Positions 8,978 through 17,026 of a stretch of 64,000 nucleotides of DNA are shown in pieces. The DNA is taken from positions 1-64,000 of the forward strand of contig JAEEMG010000083.1 in NCBI GenBank assembly GCA_016283095.1. The letters run 5' to 3'. Source of the DNA: Paludibacteraceae bacterium (GTDB lineage Bacteria; Bacteroidota; Bacteroidia; Bacteroidales; Paludibacteraceae). The translations under genes were made by a program, and so were the position numbers. Under the pieces are notes generated by a model. It ran no database searches. It saw only the letters and a program-made list of their open reading frames with translations, and was not told where the DNA came from. The first letter of the stretch is position 1, and each line of letters begins with the position of its first letter.

Positions 8978-9032
8978 ATTCTGTATGTTAAATCTTTATG
9001 TTTTATAAGGACTCAGATGGTAATGCAGAAAA

Positions 9033-9143
9033 TTACTTGTAATCATTAGAATTTTCTGCGACTAGCAGTTTGTCCAATAGTTCAGGTTTTCTGATATTTT
9101 CAATTTTAAAAATGTCTTTATAAAGATAGCTGCTAGATAGATT
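9033..9143 (-). pseudogene. Remnant of an AAA_14/DUF4143-type ATPase gene
   Basis: The minus-strand frame between an upstream TAG and a TAA reads SYLYKDIFKIENIRKPELLD and then KLL. This is the highly characteristic segment that follows the ATPase domain in many AAA_14/DUF4143 proteins. Only about 36 codons survive, with stops on both sides and no Walker motifs nearby, so it is a decayed fragment rather than a small gene. The surrounding 8978-9268 interval holds nothing else recognisable. Confidence 0.55.
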
Positions 9144-9268
9144 CTATCATATTCAAAAAATGATAAAAAAACACTCTAATCCAAAATTATTGCCATATTT
9201 TCGGAATAGGCTAAAAACCGTTCCATCCGCAATGCTATTGTCTTCCTCTTTTTTGTTGAAGAAAACGC

Positions 9269-9751
9269 TTATTTCTCCACAACAATCGGCACTCCACGTG
9301 TGTTCTTCGTCTCACTCATGACAAAAACGCTGTGCAGACTTCCCAAACAACTCATCGCTCCAAGTTTGTGCTGCATAAACTGCTGGTATGCGTGCATGTC
9401 TTGAGCGTAAACTTTTATCAAGAAGTCGTAATCTCCACTGGTATTGAAACATTCTGTGATCTCTTCAATGTCCTGAACAGTATCTATAAACTGCTGTATC
9501 ATCTCTTCAGAATGCTGCTTCAGACGGATATTGCACAATACCATAATCCCGTTGCCGACTTTTTTCGCGTCTACTACCGCCATATACCTTGTGATATATC
9601 CTTCTCGTTCCAATCGCTTTTGTCGTTCGAAAGTGGGAGAGGGTGATAGATGCACTTTTGCCGCAAGTTCTTTTATTGTCAGCTGCGAATTTTTTTGTAG
9701 TTCACGCAGAATACGAATGTCTGTCTCGTCTAATTTATAGCTGTTTTCCAT
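9269..9751 (-). CDS. Lrp/AsnC-family transcriptional regulator
   Basis: 160 residues. An N-terminal helix-turn-helix (ETDIRILRELQKNSQLTIKE, then LAAKVHLSPSPTFERQKRLE) is followed by the RAM/ActR ligand domain (about 65-150: VGNGIMVLCNIRLKQHS, ITECFNTSGDYDFLIKVYAQ). Lrp/AsnC proteins sense amino acids and form DNA-wrapping octamers. It is divergent from metE with 185 bp between start codons, so control of methionine synthesis and of itself is a reasonable inference. A repeated 11-mer in the shared upstream region could be its target. Confidence 0.9.
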   Translation of the reverse strand: MENSYKLDETDIRILRELQKNSQLTIKELAAKVHLSPSPTFERQKRLEREGYITRYMAVVDAKKVGNGIMVLCNIRLKQHSEEMIQQFIDTVQDIEEITECFNTSGDYDFLIKVYAQDMHAYQQFMQHKLGAMSCLGSLHSVFVMSETKNTRGVPIVVEK

Positions 9752-9765
9752 TTTCTTAAAACTGA

Positions 9766-9829
9766 ATTTTGCCGAATAATATTCTTGTAATTGATGATAA
9801 TTACCGCAAATTAAGCATATTTTGCCGAA
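9766..9829. promoter_or_regulatory. Directly repeated 11-mer in the lrp-metE divergent region
   Basis: ATTTTGCCGAA occurs at 9766-9776 and 9819-9829, 53 bp apart, close to five helical turns. Sites spaced on one DNA face suit an oligomeric Lrp protein. Caution: TTTGCCGAA also follows the -7 box of two other genes here, so one copy may be promoter sequence. Confidence 0.4.
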
Positions 9830-9865
9830 CTTTCCAAAATATTTTTACGATTAAAACAGACGGCA

Positions 9866-9873
9866 TATCTTTG
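9866..9873 (+). promoter_or_regulatory. -7 promoter box for metE
   Basis: TATCTTTG followed by CATTG, 63 bp before the metE ATG. This implies a leader of about 55 nt. Confidence 0.65.
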
Positions 9874-9936
9874 CATTGCAATTGCGAAAAAAACAGTTTG
9901 GTTGATTTTTTAATTGAATTTAATCGTATCGGATAT

Positions 9937-12228
9937 ATGGCGTTAAAAACTAATGTGTTAGGGTATCCACGTGTGGGTGCCAACCGCGAATTGAAAAAAG
10001 TAGAAGAGGCATATTGGGCTGGTAAGGCCACTAAAGAGGAATTGTTGAAGACAGCTGCGGAACTACGTAAGGGTAATTGGCTTCTGCAAAAGGAGGCTGG
10101 CATAGATTTGATTCCAAGCAACGACTTCTCGTTTTATGATCAGACACTGGATTTGTCTCTTTGTGTAGGTGCGATTCCTGAGCGTTACAATGCGTTGAAA
10201 AGTGACAGACTTGATCTTTATTTCGCAATGGCTCACGGATTCCAGAAGAATGGAATTGACGTTACTGCCATGGAGATGACTAAGTGGTTTGACACAAACT
10301 ATCATTATATTGTCCCTGAGTTTACTAAGGATCAGAAGTTCACTCTTGTATACAATAAGGCAGCCGAGGAGTTTAAGGAGGCTCTTGATCTTGGCATCAA
10401 GACAAAACCTGTGTTGATCGGACCTATCACGTATCTGCTTCTTGGAAAAGAGAAGGAGAAGGGTTTCAATCGCGTCGACTTGATTGATAGACTTTTGCCT
10501 GTATATTTGGAGATTTTGAGACAGCTTGAAAGCCTTGGTGCGGAGTATGTCCAGATCGACGAGCCTATTCTTAGCACAGACATCAGCGAGGAGATAAAGA
10601 ATCTTTATCGAAGAGTGTATGCGGAGATTACCAAAGCCACAAAGTTGAAGATTATCCTTGCCACATATTTCGATAGCCTTGCCGATAATACAGATCTTGC
10701 CACTGATCTTAATGTCGACGTGTTGCATATAGATCTTGTGCGTGCACCTCAACAGTGGAAGGATGTTGTCGCACGTTTGAAGGGCGATACAGTGTTGAGC
10801 TTAGGAGTCGTTGACGGAAGAAACATTTGGAAAAACGATTTCGCACAGTCGCTTGAGATCATTGAGAATGTAAGAAAACAGTTGGGAGAAAATCGTGTGA
10901 TCATCTCTACAAGCTGTTCGTTGCTTCATTCTCCATTCGATTTGGATAATGAGAAGAATGAAAAATCATTGCCTGCTGAGGTGAAAAGATGGATGGCATT
11001 CGCTCGCCAGAAAGTGAATGAAGTGGTGACGTTGGCTGATCTTGCTGACATTTTCCCATCTGAAAAAGCGAAGTCGGCTTTGAAAAACAATATCGCCGAC
11101 ATAGAAAACCGTCGTTCTTCAGTTTTGACGAATAATGAGGATGTGAAGAAAAGAATCGCTGGCATAACTCCTGCGTTTTCTCAAAGAAAAAGTCCGTTTG
11201 CGACGCGAATCAAAGAGCAGCGCAGGGTGTTGAACCTTCCTCTTTTCCCAACTACAACTATCGGATCATTCCCTCAGACTGTGGAGGTCCGCTCATGGCG
11301 TAGCAAATTCAAGAAAGGAGAGATCACAAGAGCTGAGTACGACAGATTGCTTAAGGGAGAGATAGAGAAAACAATTCGCAAGCAGGAGGAGATCGGATTA
11401 GACGTCTTGGTTCACGGTGAGGCTGAGCGTAATGATATGGTGGAGTATTTCGGTGAGCAGTTGAGTGGATTCGCCTTCACACAGAACGGATGGGTACAGA
11501 GTTATGGAAGCCGTTGTGTGAAACCGCCGGTTATCTACGGAGATGTCTATCGCCCTAATGCAATGACAATTGACTGGATAACATATGCTCAAAGTTTGAC
11601 AGACAAACCTGTAAAGGGTATGCTTACCGGACCGGTCACTATATTGCAGTGGAGTTTTGTCCGCAACGACCAGCCGAGAGCAGTCACAATGAAGCAGATC
11701 GCACTTGCTATCCGCGACGAAGTTGTCGACCTAGAGAAGGCAGGTATAAAGGTGATCCAGATAGATGAGCCTGCAGTACGTGAGGGCTTGCCGCTAAGAA
11801 AAAGTGACCGCAAGGCATATCTTGACAATGCGGTGGAGTCGTTCCGTATCTCAGCTTCAGGAGTGAAAGATGAGACACAGATACACACACACATGTGCTA
11901 CTGTGAGTTCAACGATATAATAGAACACATCGCTTTGATGGACGCAGACGTGATAACGATAGAGTGTGCACGAAGCCAGATGGAATTGCTTGAATCATTT
12001 GTAAAGTTTAAATATCCTAATGAAATCGGTCCAGGAGTTTACGACATCCATTCTCCACGAGTTCCGTCTGTAGAAGAGATGGTGGCATTGATGCGTAAAG
12101 CAGCACAAGTGATCGCACCGTCGCAACTATGGGTAAATCCAGATTGTGGACTTAAAACGCGTGGATGGGCTGAGACTGAAGCCTCGTTGAGAAACATGGT
12201 GGAAGCAGCAAAAGTATTACGCCGATAG
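9937..12228 (+). CDS. metE: Cobalamin-independent methionine synthase
   Basis: 763 residues, the normal MetE length. It starts [20 protein letters not shown], the conserved N-terminal block. The C-terminal catalytic barrel carries [45 protein letters not shown] (Zn ligands His and Cys) and [11 protein letters not shown] (Zn Cys). It transfers the methyl group of 5-methyl-tetrahydropteroyl polyglutamate to homocysteine in the cytosol. The frame remains open 56 codons upstream, but that extension covers the promoter and is not protein-like. It is divergent from an Lrp regulator; no B12 riboswitch is seen in the short leader. Confidence 0.96.
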   Translation: MALKTNVLGYPRVGANRELKKVEEAYWAGKATKEELLKTAAELRKGNWLLQKEAGIDLIPSNDFSFYDQTLDLSLCVGAIPERYNALKSDRLDLYFAMAHGFQKNGIDVTAMEMTKWFDTNYHYIVPEFTKDQKFTLVYNKAAEEFKEALDLGIKTKPVLIGPITYLLLGKEKEKGFNRVDLIDRLLPVYLEILRQLESLGAEYVQIDEPILSTDISEEIKNLYRRVYAEITKATKLKIILATYFDSLADNTDLATDLNVDVLHIDLVRAPQQWKDVVARLKGDTVLSLGVVDGRNIWKNDFAQSLEIIENVRKQLGENRVIISTSCSLLHSPFDLDNEKNEKSLPAEVKRWMAFARQKVNEVVTLADLADIFPSEKAKSALKNNIADIENRRSSVLTNNEDVKKRIAGITPAFSQRKSPFATRIKEQRRVLNLPLFPTTTIGSFPQTVEVRSWRSKFKKGEITRAEYDRLLKGEIEKTIRKQEEIGLDVLVHGEAERNDMVEYFGEQLSGFAFTQNGWVQSYGSRCVKPPVIYGDVYRPNAMTIDWITYAQSLTDKPVKGMLTGPVTILQWSFVRNDQPRAVTMKQIALAIRDEVVDLEKAGIKVIQIDEPAVREGLPLRKSDRKAYLDNAVESFRISASGVKDETQIHTHMCYCEFNDIIEHIALMDADVITIECARSQMELLESFVKFKYPNEIGPGVYDIHSPRVPSVEEMVALMRKAAQVIAPSQLWVNPDCGLKTRGWAETEASLRNMVEAAKVLRR

Positions 12229-12286
12229 TAATTTGATTTATGTAGTTATTGAATAGTCAGCAATACTATTTAGTTATTGTACGTGG

Positions 12287-12328
12287 AACTGTAGGACCGT
12301 CATATCTATGAGGTTCTACAGTTTTTTT
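12287..12328 (+). terminator. Intrinsic terminator of metE
   Basis: AACTGTAGGACC pairs with GGTTCTACAGTT and is followed by seven T. The same stem sequence recurs in the terminator after the Fic gene at 14198. Confidence 0.8.
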
Positions 12329-12503
12329 GTGGAAAGATTCGTAGAATGAACAGAAAAAACTAATGACAAACTAACAGGTAATATCGCCTGTGTCATAGTG
12401 GAGGATTGTTAAGAGCGGAACGCCCTAACCCGCACTTTCCCGCGAGTCCGTAAGGACGAGCGATAAAAAAAGCTTGTCATTTCATGCCAGATTATGGTCC
12501 TTA
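12329..12503. other. Intergenic segment with a GC-rich structured patch
   Basis: No ORF is convincing. Around 12410-12470 the sequence turns GC-rich and can fold: CGCGAGTCC-GTAA-GGACGAGCG forms a stable tetraloop-type hairpin followed by ATAAAAAAAG. It may be a small RNA, a repeat remnant or part of the upstream border of the Fic unit; the sequence does not decide. Confidence 0.3.
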
Positions 12504-12647
12504 TTGCAAAATAAACTAGTAAAAGCACATCAAAATAAACTAATGAAATAATTATGATTTTTCTTTAATATTTCTTCGTATCTTGCCTATTTATAGTTAG
12601 ATTTGCAAAATAAACTAATAAAAGCACATCAAAATAAACTAATAAAA
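12504..12647 (+). promoter_or_regulatory. Repeated operator embedded in the AbiEi-Fic promoter
   Basis: A 45-bp element occurs at 12504-12548 and 12603-12647, exactly 99 bp apart, with two mismatches. Each copy holds two AAAATAAACTA half-units 24 bp apart, separated by AAAAGCAC. The second copy starts within the -7 box and ends at the ATG, so a bound protein would block transcription. The N-terminal AbiEi-like winged helix of the product is the obvious candidate binder (inference). Confidence 0.7.
12598..12605 (+). promoter_or_regulatory. -7 promoter box for abiEi-fic
   Basis: TAGATTTG directly joined to operator copy 2; predicted start near 12611, about 36 nt before the ATG. Confidence 0.5.
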
Positions 12648-14146
12648 TGGCAGATTCAAAAGAAAGATTAGCGTCTTCGCTTTTAGAATTGAAAAAATAT
12701 CAAGAACAGAATAATACGGGTGTAGTAAGAGGTTCTTCTACATTAGGAAGAACTCATCTTCAACGACTGGTAGAGAATGGCTGGTTGGAACCAGTCATGA
12801 AAGGATGGTATATACCTTCTTCTCCAGAAGATGTCGGAACTACATCAGTATGGTATGCCAATTATTGGAACTTTATAGTTGAATATTGTAATAGTAGATA
12901 TGGAGATGATTGGAGTTTGACGGCGGAAGAGTCTCTTACAATTCATAGTGGAAATATGGTTGTCCCTACACAGATAGTTATACGTTCCACTAAAGCCACA
13001 AATAATGTTGTTGAACTTAAGCATGGACATTCCTTGTTGGAAATCTCTACTTCCCCTGCTTCTGAAGTCGCTTTTGATCCTATCTATGGAATAAGATTAT
13101 ACGGAATTGCGGAGGCATTGATGTTTTCGTCTCCTAACTATTTCAAATCGGATTCTGTCAATGCCAGAGCAAACTTAGCTTCATTGGAAAATTCAGCTCA
13201 GATAATTAGGCTTGCTTCAGTTAATGGTAATTCAAGTAGGGTAGGCAGAATTATAGGTGCATTGAAGAATATAGGACGAGATAACATTGCTGACGAAGTA
13301 TTGAAGTTTATGCAGCGTCTGGGGTATGATATAAGAGTTGAAGATCCTTTTGATAATATAGTCAAGGTTTCGGCTTCCCAGTCTCCCTATGTATCTCGAA
13401 TCAGGTTGTTGTGGGAGAAGATGCGAGGTCAGATCCTTTCTATGAATCTAAACCTGTCAAGGATAGATCTTAAAGATAAAGATTCTGTATTGAGGTCAAT
13501 GGAGACTAACTATGTGAAGGATGCCTACCATTCATTGTCTATCGAGGGCTATAGGGTTACGGAATCGTTGATTGAACGGGTAAGAAGTGGGGCATGGAAT
13601 CCAGATGCAGAGGACACGGATCGTAGAAACGCACTGGCTGCGAGAGGATATTATCAGGCTTTTAAGCGTCTTCAGAAGTCTATGGCGATATGTCTGGAAG
13701 GAGATAAGTTTGATCTTGAATCAGAACTTAATGAATGGCATTATGAGTTGTTTGATCCATGTGTTCAAGCAGGTATTATTTCTCCAGCAGATTTGATAGG
13801 CTATAGGACAATGCAGGTTTATATCAAAGGCTCAAAACATACTCCTCTTCCTGTAAATGCGGTGAATTCCTCAATCGGAGCTTTGTGTGAAATGATAGAA
13901 GAGGAAAAAGATGGATTTATAAAGGCGGTGTTGGGGCATTTTTTCTTTGTTTACATACATCCATATATGGATGGCAATGGCAGAACAGCGAGATTTTTGA
14001 TGAATATGTTGCTATGTTCTTCAGGCTACTCCTGGATTGTTGTCCCAGTAGAACTAAGAAATGAATATATGCAGTCTTTGGAAAAGGCAAGTGTTGAAGA
14101 GGATATCCGAGATTTCGCAAAGTTCATTTTTGGTTTGCTTGGCTAA
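12647..14146 (+). CDS. AbiEi-like winged-helix / Fic-domain AMPylase fusion
   Basis: 499 residues. The first 95 or so residues resemble the AbiEi antitoxin N-terminal winged helix (GRTHLQRLVENGWLEPVMKG, then WYIPSSPE) followed by an AbiEi-type middle region. The C-terminal half is a Fic domain with the complete motif HPYMDGNGRTAR. It also has an upstream inhibitory helix motif SLSIEGYRVT of the (S/T)xxxE(G/N) type, whose Glu blocks ATP binding in class II Fic proteins. Fic enzymes transfer AMP to target hydroxyls. Regulator and potential toxin are thus in one chain, with direct operator repeats upstream. It is monocistronic and bounded by two terminators sharing the same stem. Confidence 0.85.
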   Translation: MADSKERLASSLLELKKYQEQNNTGVVRGSSTLGRTHLQRLVENGWLEPVMKGWYIPSSPEDVGTTSVWYANYWNFIVEYCNSRYGDDWSLTAEESLTIHSGNMVVPTQIVIRSTKATNNVVELKHGHSLLEISTSPASEVAFDPIYGIRLYGIAEALMFSSPNYFKSDSVNARANLASLENSAQIIRLASVNGNSSRVGRIIGALKNIGRDNIADEVLKFMQRLGYDIRVEDPFDNIVKVSASQSPYVSRIRLLWEKMRGQILSMNLNLSRIDLKDKDSVLRSMETNYVKDAYHSLSIEGYRVTESLIERVRSGAWNPDAEDTDRRNALAARGYYQAFKRLQKSMAICLEGDKFDLESELNEWHYELFDPCVQAGIISPADLIGYRTMQVYIKGSKHTPLPVNAVNSSIGALCEMIEEEKDGFIKAVLGHFFFVYIHPYMDGNGRTARFLMNMLLCSSGYSWIVVPVELRNEYMQSLEKASVEEDIRDFAKFIFGLLG

Positions 14147-14197
14147 TCGTCTCCCCCCAAAGTCCAGTGATTTAAATTCACATTATTGTAAGTTAGA

Positions 14198-14242
14198 AAC
14201 TGTAGGACTATCATTTTTTTTGATGGTTCTACAGTTTTTTTT
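14198..14242 (+). terminator. Intrinsic terminator of abiEi-fic
   Basis: AACTGTAGGACTATCA pairs with TGATGGTTCTACAGTT (two wobbles), followed by a T run. Confidence 0.8.
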
Positions 14243-14275
14243 AGTGTGTGGGGGATTTGGTTTCACAACAATGTG

Positions 14276-14330
14276 ATTTTTTTTTGTATAAATGACAAAT
14301 TATTTTTTTTTGTATAAAAATAAATAATTT
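14276..14330. repeat. AT-rich 26-bp direct repeat before an orphan gene
   Basis: TTTTTGTATAAA occurs at 14281 and 14307 with a T tract before each copy and AAAT-rich sequence after, period 26 bp. It abuts the ATG at 14337, so it must overlap that gene's promoter. Confidence 0.55.
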
Positions 14331-14336
14331 GTTTTT

Positions 14337-14801
14337 ATGGGAAGGTTAAATTTGTTAGGACAAAATGATTTTTGTGTCGCTAAGATTATTACTTTTGAGG
14401 ATTTTCATAATAAATGTGGATCTATTGTGTATTTTAGAAAATATCCAGTAGAAAACGGCGACTTTGATAATTCAATGATCGAATGGATTAAACATCTAAA
14501 TTTCAAAAATGTTAATCTAATCTCAAAAGATATTTTTTTTGAAAATGAAAAAGATAGCTTGAAACAATCCTATACAGATGGATGTGATTCTGAAGATTTT
14601 ATAATTAGGTGTCATGGAAATTATGAATTGAAAGAAATAGAAAAAAAAGGTTACGTGGAATGTTGTGATATCAAACTGAAGATTTATTGGCAAAACGTTC
14701 CTAATAATTTTAAAGCAAAAGGATTTTTACATATAGATTGTTTTGATAAATCAAAGGAGAAAGATTATTTTAATATTATAGAAAATATATCTTCATTATA
14801 A
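14337..14801 (+). CDS. Hypothetical protein, AT-rich orphan
   Basis: 154 residues with no family I recognise. It has no signal peptide and no membrane segment; the composition is Lys-, Asn- and Ile-rich with six Cys. A strand-like segment near residues 100-120 (VECCDIKLKIYWQNVP) and an acidic C-terminus are the only visible features. Base composition is clearly more AT-rich than metE or metY, which fits recent acquisition. It sits alone between terminators, downstream of the Fic gene and just after a 26-bp direct repeat. It is likely real, given its length, proper start spacing and strong downstream hairpin. It might be an immunity or accessory gene of the neighbouring unit, but nothing proves it. 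Confidence 0.6.
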   Translation: MGRLNLLGQNDFCVAKIITFEDFHNKCGSIVYFRKYPVENGDFDNSMIEWIKHLNFKNVNLISKDIFFENEKDSLKQSYTDGCDSEDFIIRCHGNYELKEIEKKGYVECCDIKLKIYWQNVPNNFKAKGFLHIDCFDKSKEKDYFNIIENISSL

Positions 14802-14807
14802 AGATTA

Positions 14808-14841
14808 GATGCAAAGGACTTTTATTGTCATCCTTTGCATC
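14808..14841 (+). terminator. Hairpin after the orphan gene
   Basis: GATGCAAAGGA pairs perfectly with TCCTTTGCATC around a 12-nt loop; the following T tract is short, so termination strength is uncertain. Confidence 0.6.
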
Positions 14842-14889
14842 TTATAAATATCCCAAAATCCGAAGCGGGCGATGTGATTTCGATCGTTT

Positions 14890-15039
14890 TTACATTCTTT
14901 CAGAGAGTGTAATCCATTTTTTTGCTATATCCAAATTCATTGATGAAAAATTACAAAGATTCTCCCCAGGTCGCATCTCAATGAATCTTTTATCCCAATA
15001 GAGATTCAGGTTTGCTACAACACTATTCCCCAAAATCCA
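14890..15039 (-). pseudogene. Possible gene remnant (C-terminal fragment, unknown family)
   Basis: A 49-codon minus-strand frame between stops has protein-like composition (LNLYWDKRFIEMRPGENLCN, ending DIAKKWITLSERM). It has no start or ribosome site at its beginning. It looks like the tail of a lost gene, but I do not recognise the family and chance is possible. Confidence 0.3.
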
Positions 15040-15040
15040 T

Positions 15041-15048
15041 TATCTTTG
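15041..15048 (+). promoter_or_regulatory. -7 promoter box for the C_GCAxxG_C_C gene
   Basis: TATCTTTG, 23 bp before the ATG at 15072. Confidence 0.6.
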
Positions 15049-15071
15049 TATCAGAATAATCATTTATTGGC

Positions 15072-15539
15072 ATGGATTACGAAGAAAGAATAGAGAGGGC
15101 GGTGGCTCTTTTCAATAGTGGGTTTAATTGTTCACAATCGGTGGTGGCTGCGTTTGCCGACATGTATGGTTTCACGGAAGAGCAGGCATTGAGAATGTCG
15201 GCGTCGTTTGGTGCTGGAATGGGTAGAATGCGAGAGACGTGTGGAGCTGTATGTGGAATGTTCCTTCTTGCTGGATTGGAATGTGGACAGACTGATCCGA
15301 AAGATGCTGCGGCAAAGTCGTTTAATTATAAGGTGGTGCAGGAGTTGGCTGCAAAGTTTAAGGAGCAGAACGGATCAATCAAGTGTGCTGATCTGTTGGG
15401 ACAGTTGAAAGAGAAGAAGACGACGCATGTGCCTGAAGCTCGCACTGCCGAATACTACGCCAAACGTCCATGTCCACGTATGGTGGAGTGTGCCGCAAGA
15501 ATTTGGGTGGAGAAACTGAAGGAGCTGAGGGGAGAATAG
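15072..15539 (+). CDS. C_GCAxxG_C_C family putative redox protein
   Basis: 155 residues with the family layout: GFNCSQSVVAAF, then SFGAGMGRMRETCGAVCGMF, a CAD motif and a C-terminal CPRMVECAARI. The four spaced cysteines are thought to form a redox or metal site, but no member has a firmly assigned activity that I know of. It is cytoplasmic and monocistronic, with its own promoter box immediately upstream. Length is typical. Confidence 0.85.
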   Translation: MDYEERIERAVALFNSGFNCSQSVVAAFADMYGFTEEQALRMSASFGAGMGRMRETCGAVCGMFLLAGLECGQTDPKDAAAKSFNYKVVQELAAKFKEQNGSIKCADLLGQLKEKKTTHVPEARTAEYYAKRPCPRMVECAARIWVEKLKELRGE

Positions 15540-15632
15540 ACGTCGGCAGAGGAAGAGAGATATAGTTGTTACAAAAATATTAAAATATAGCATATAGTAT
15601 ATAGCGAATAGTTGGCGAGCCACAGGAAACAT

Positions 15633-15640
15633 TATTTTTG
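15633..15640 (+). promoter_or_regulatory. -7 promoter box for the lipoprotein at 15670
   Basis: TATTTTTG followed by CCGAA, 29 bp before the ATG. Confidence 0.6.
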
Positions 15641-15669
15641 CCGAAAATCAATCAACAAAAAGCAAAAAT

Positions 15670-16224
15670 ATGAAAAAAAGTTTTAAGGCTATTTTATTGA
15701 TAATTTCGGTTATCAGTATGTCTATTTTAGCATCCTCATGTGATAAGGATGATGACGATGAAGTAAAGGACTTATATGCATCAATGAGTAAGTCTATGCA
15801 AGATTCCATTGGTATCAGTGAGTGTAGGACAGCATCAATGACTCCTATAGAGAGACCACAGGACACAGTGATTGACAATAGATATGGTTTTGAAATGTGG
15901 TATGCATCAACAAACGTTCAGGAAGACATCAATCAGATAACCAATGATTATGCGGCACAGGCAAGAAAGGTAAGTACGAATACCAGAATGCGTCTGTATT
16001 GGTTGAATATTGGAGGAATGAGTTCATCTAAGACAGTTTTAGATGGTCCAAGGACAGTAGGAAAAGATAAGGCGTTCTTTTTTGCTAAAGATAATCAGAG
16101 TTGGCTTGTCAAGGCATATAACATAAACGACAAGTACATACGTGTTATCGTATGCTTATATGCAAAGAAAGGAAAATATTTTGATGAACGTTATGATGAT
16201 GGACATTTGCTAGATCCAAAGTAA
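15670..16224 (+). CDS. Hypothetical lipoprotein
   Basis: 184 residues. A basic N-terminus and hydrophobic core end in SILASSC, a lipobox, followed by an acidic DKDDDDE tether typical of surface-exposed Bacteroidota lipoproteins (the lipoprotein export signal). The mature domain of about 150 residues (FEMWYASTNVQEDINQITND, SWLVKAYNINDKYIRVIVCL) has no family I can name. It has its own promoter and a good terminator, hence is an independent gene. Confidence 0.7.
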   Translation: MKKSFKAILLIISVISMSILASSCDKDDDDEVKDLYASMSKSMQDSIGISECRTASMTPIERPQDTVIDNRYGFEMWYASTNVQEDINQITNDYAAQARKVSTNTRMRLYWLNIGGMSSSKTVLDGPRTVGKDKAFFFAKDNQSWLVKAYNINDKYIRVIVCLYAKKGKYFDERYDDGHLLDPK

Positions 16225-16230
16225 ATAAGG

Positions 16231-16265
16231 AAAGCAGTAGAGGCAGTGCTTCTGCTGCTTTTTTA
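16231..16265 (+). terminator. Intrinsic terminator of the 15670 lipoprotein gene
   Basis: AAAGCAGTAG pairs with CTGCTGCTTT (one wobble) and runs into TTTTTT. Confidence 0.75.
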
Positions 16266-16371
16266 TTTGATTCTTGTTTGCTAATGAAAAAAATTCATAC
16301 TTTTTGTCTTGTTAGTTACCTTTTGCAGTTGATGCGAGGAACGTTTTTTAAACGGACAGTAAAATTTTATT

Positions 16372-16512
16372 ATGGCAAGACCAATACGTAACACACCTAT
16401 TATTACAGGTAAAGATGCAACAGTTTTTATCCAAGCAGCGTCTACAATTCCATCAGAGACAATCCGTAGAATAGAGCGTATACGTTTAGAAAAAGGAAAG
16501 GGCATGTCTTAA
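16372..16512 (+). CDS. Small MARPI-type protein (46 residues)
   Basis: The frame MARPIRNTPIITGKDATVFI to RLEKGKGMS follows a good start context. The MARPI-x-x-TP-x-x-x-G-x-DA opening is that of a short protein found widely in Bacteroidota genomes (from memory of the family), usually 45-70 residues and uncharacterised. It has no signal peptide and a basic C-terminus. Its last codons and stop lie inside the hairpin that terminates the convergent GNAT gene. It could be an antitoxin-like or regulatory peptide; nothing in the sequence proves this. Confidence 0.55.
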   Translation: MARPIRNTPIITGKDATVFIQAASTIPSETIRRIERIRLEKGKGMS

Positions 16513-16522
16513 TGACATGCCC
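16487..16522 (-). terminator. Terminator of the GNAT gene overlapping the small ORF end
   Basis: GGGCATGTC and GACATGCCC pair around a 5-nt loop (16500-16522). On the minus strand the stem is followed by TTTCCTTTTTC. Confidence 0.75.
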
Positions 16523-16558
16523 TCCTTGGTTAACATTATGGCATTATGACTTTTTATG

Positions 16559-17026
16559 TCAGCTTAGTAGTTTCTCGAATTTGATGTTAACTCTTGTGTA
16601 GTGAGGTGTAAAATCTTTCACTTCGCTGAAACCATACTTGTTGTAGAGACCCATTGCCGCTTTCAACTTGGTGTTGGTTTCTAGGATTAATTTACTGATG
16701 TTGTTGTTTTTTGCGTAGTTGAATATCGCGTCAAACAATTGTTTGGCTACACCTTTGCCTTGTGCCGACGGATCCACTGCCAGTTTGGAGATTTCATATT
16801 CCGTCTCACCATGCTTCAGAAGAGCGACGCATCCAAGAACATTTCCGCTTTCAGTCGCAAAAAACAGATGCCCTCCTTTATCGAGAATCTCTTTTTTAGG
16901 ATTGGTTAGAAGTTCCACTTCAAATGGCTCGATTGTGTTTTCGTCAAAGAAGCGAACAATCCAACCACGGTTGAGAGCTTCAAAATATTTCGTGTACTGG
17001 GGTTTCCAAGTTTCAATCTGTGCCAT
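16559..17026 (-). CDS. GNAT-family N-acetyltransferase
   Basis: 155 residues with the GNAT core: VLGCVALLKHGETEYEISKL, the acetyl-CoA loop AVDPSAQGKGVAKQLFDAI and the C-terminal LYNKYGFSEVKDF. It transfers an acetyl group from acetyl-CoA to an amine; the acceptor cannot be read from sequence. It is cytoplasmic. It lies downstream of metY on the same strand, but 181 bp separate them and a 19-bp palindrome lies between, so it probably has its own control. Confidence 0.88.
   Translation of the reverse strand: MAQIETWKPQYTKYFEALNRGWIVRFFDENTIEPFEVELLTNPKKEILDKGGHLFFATESGNVLGCVALLKHGETEYEISKLAVDPSAQGKGVAKQLFDAIFNYAKNNNISKLILETNTKLKAAMGLYNKYGFSEVKDFTPHYTRVNIKFEKLLS

Noticed and set aside
9769-9936. 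56-codon N-terminal extension of MetE in frame
   Set aside because: It spans the -7 box and regulatory repeats, is not protein-like, and the conserved MetE start is at 9937.
12329-12503. tRNA- or tmRNA-like gene in the GC-rich patch
   Set aside because: No cloverleaf can be drawn; only one stable hairpin is visible.
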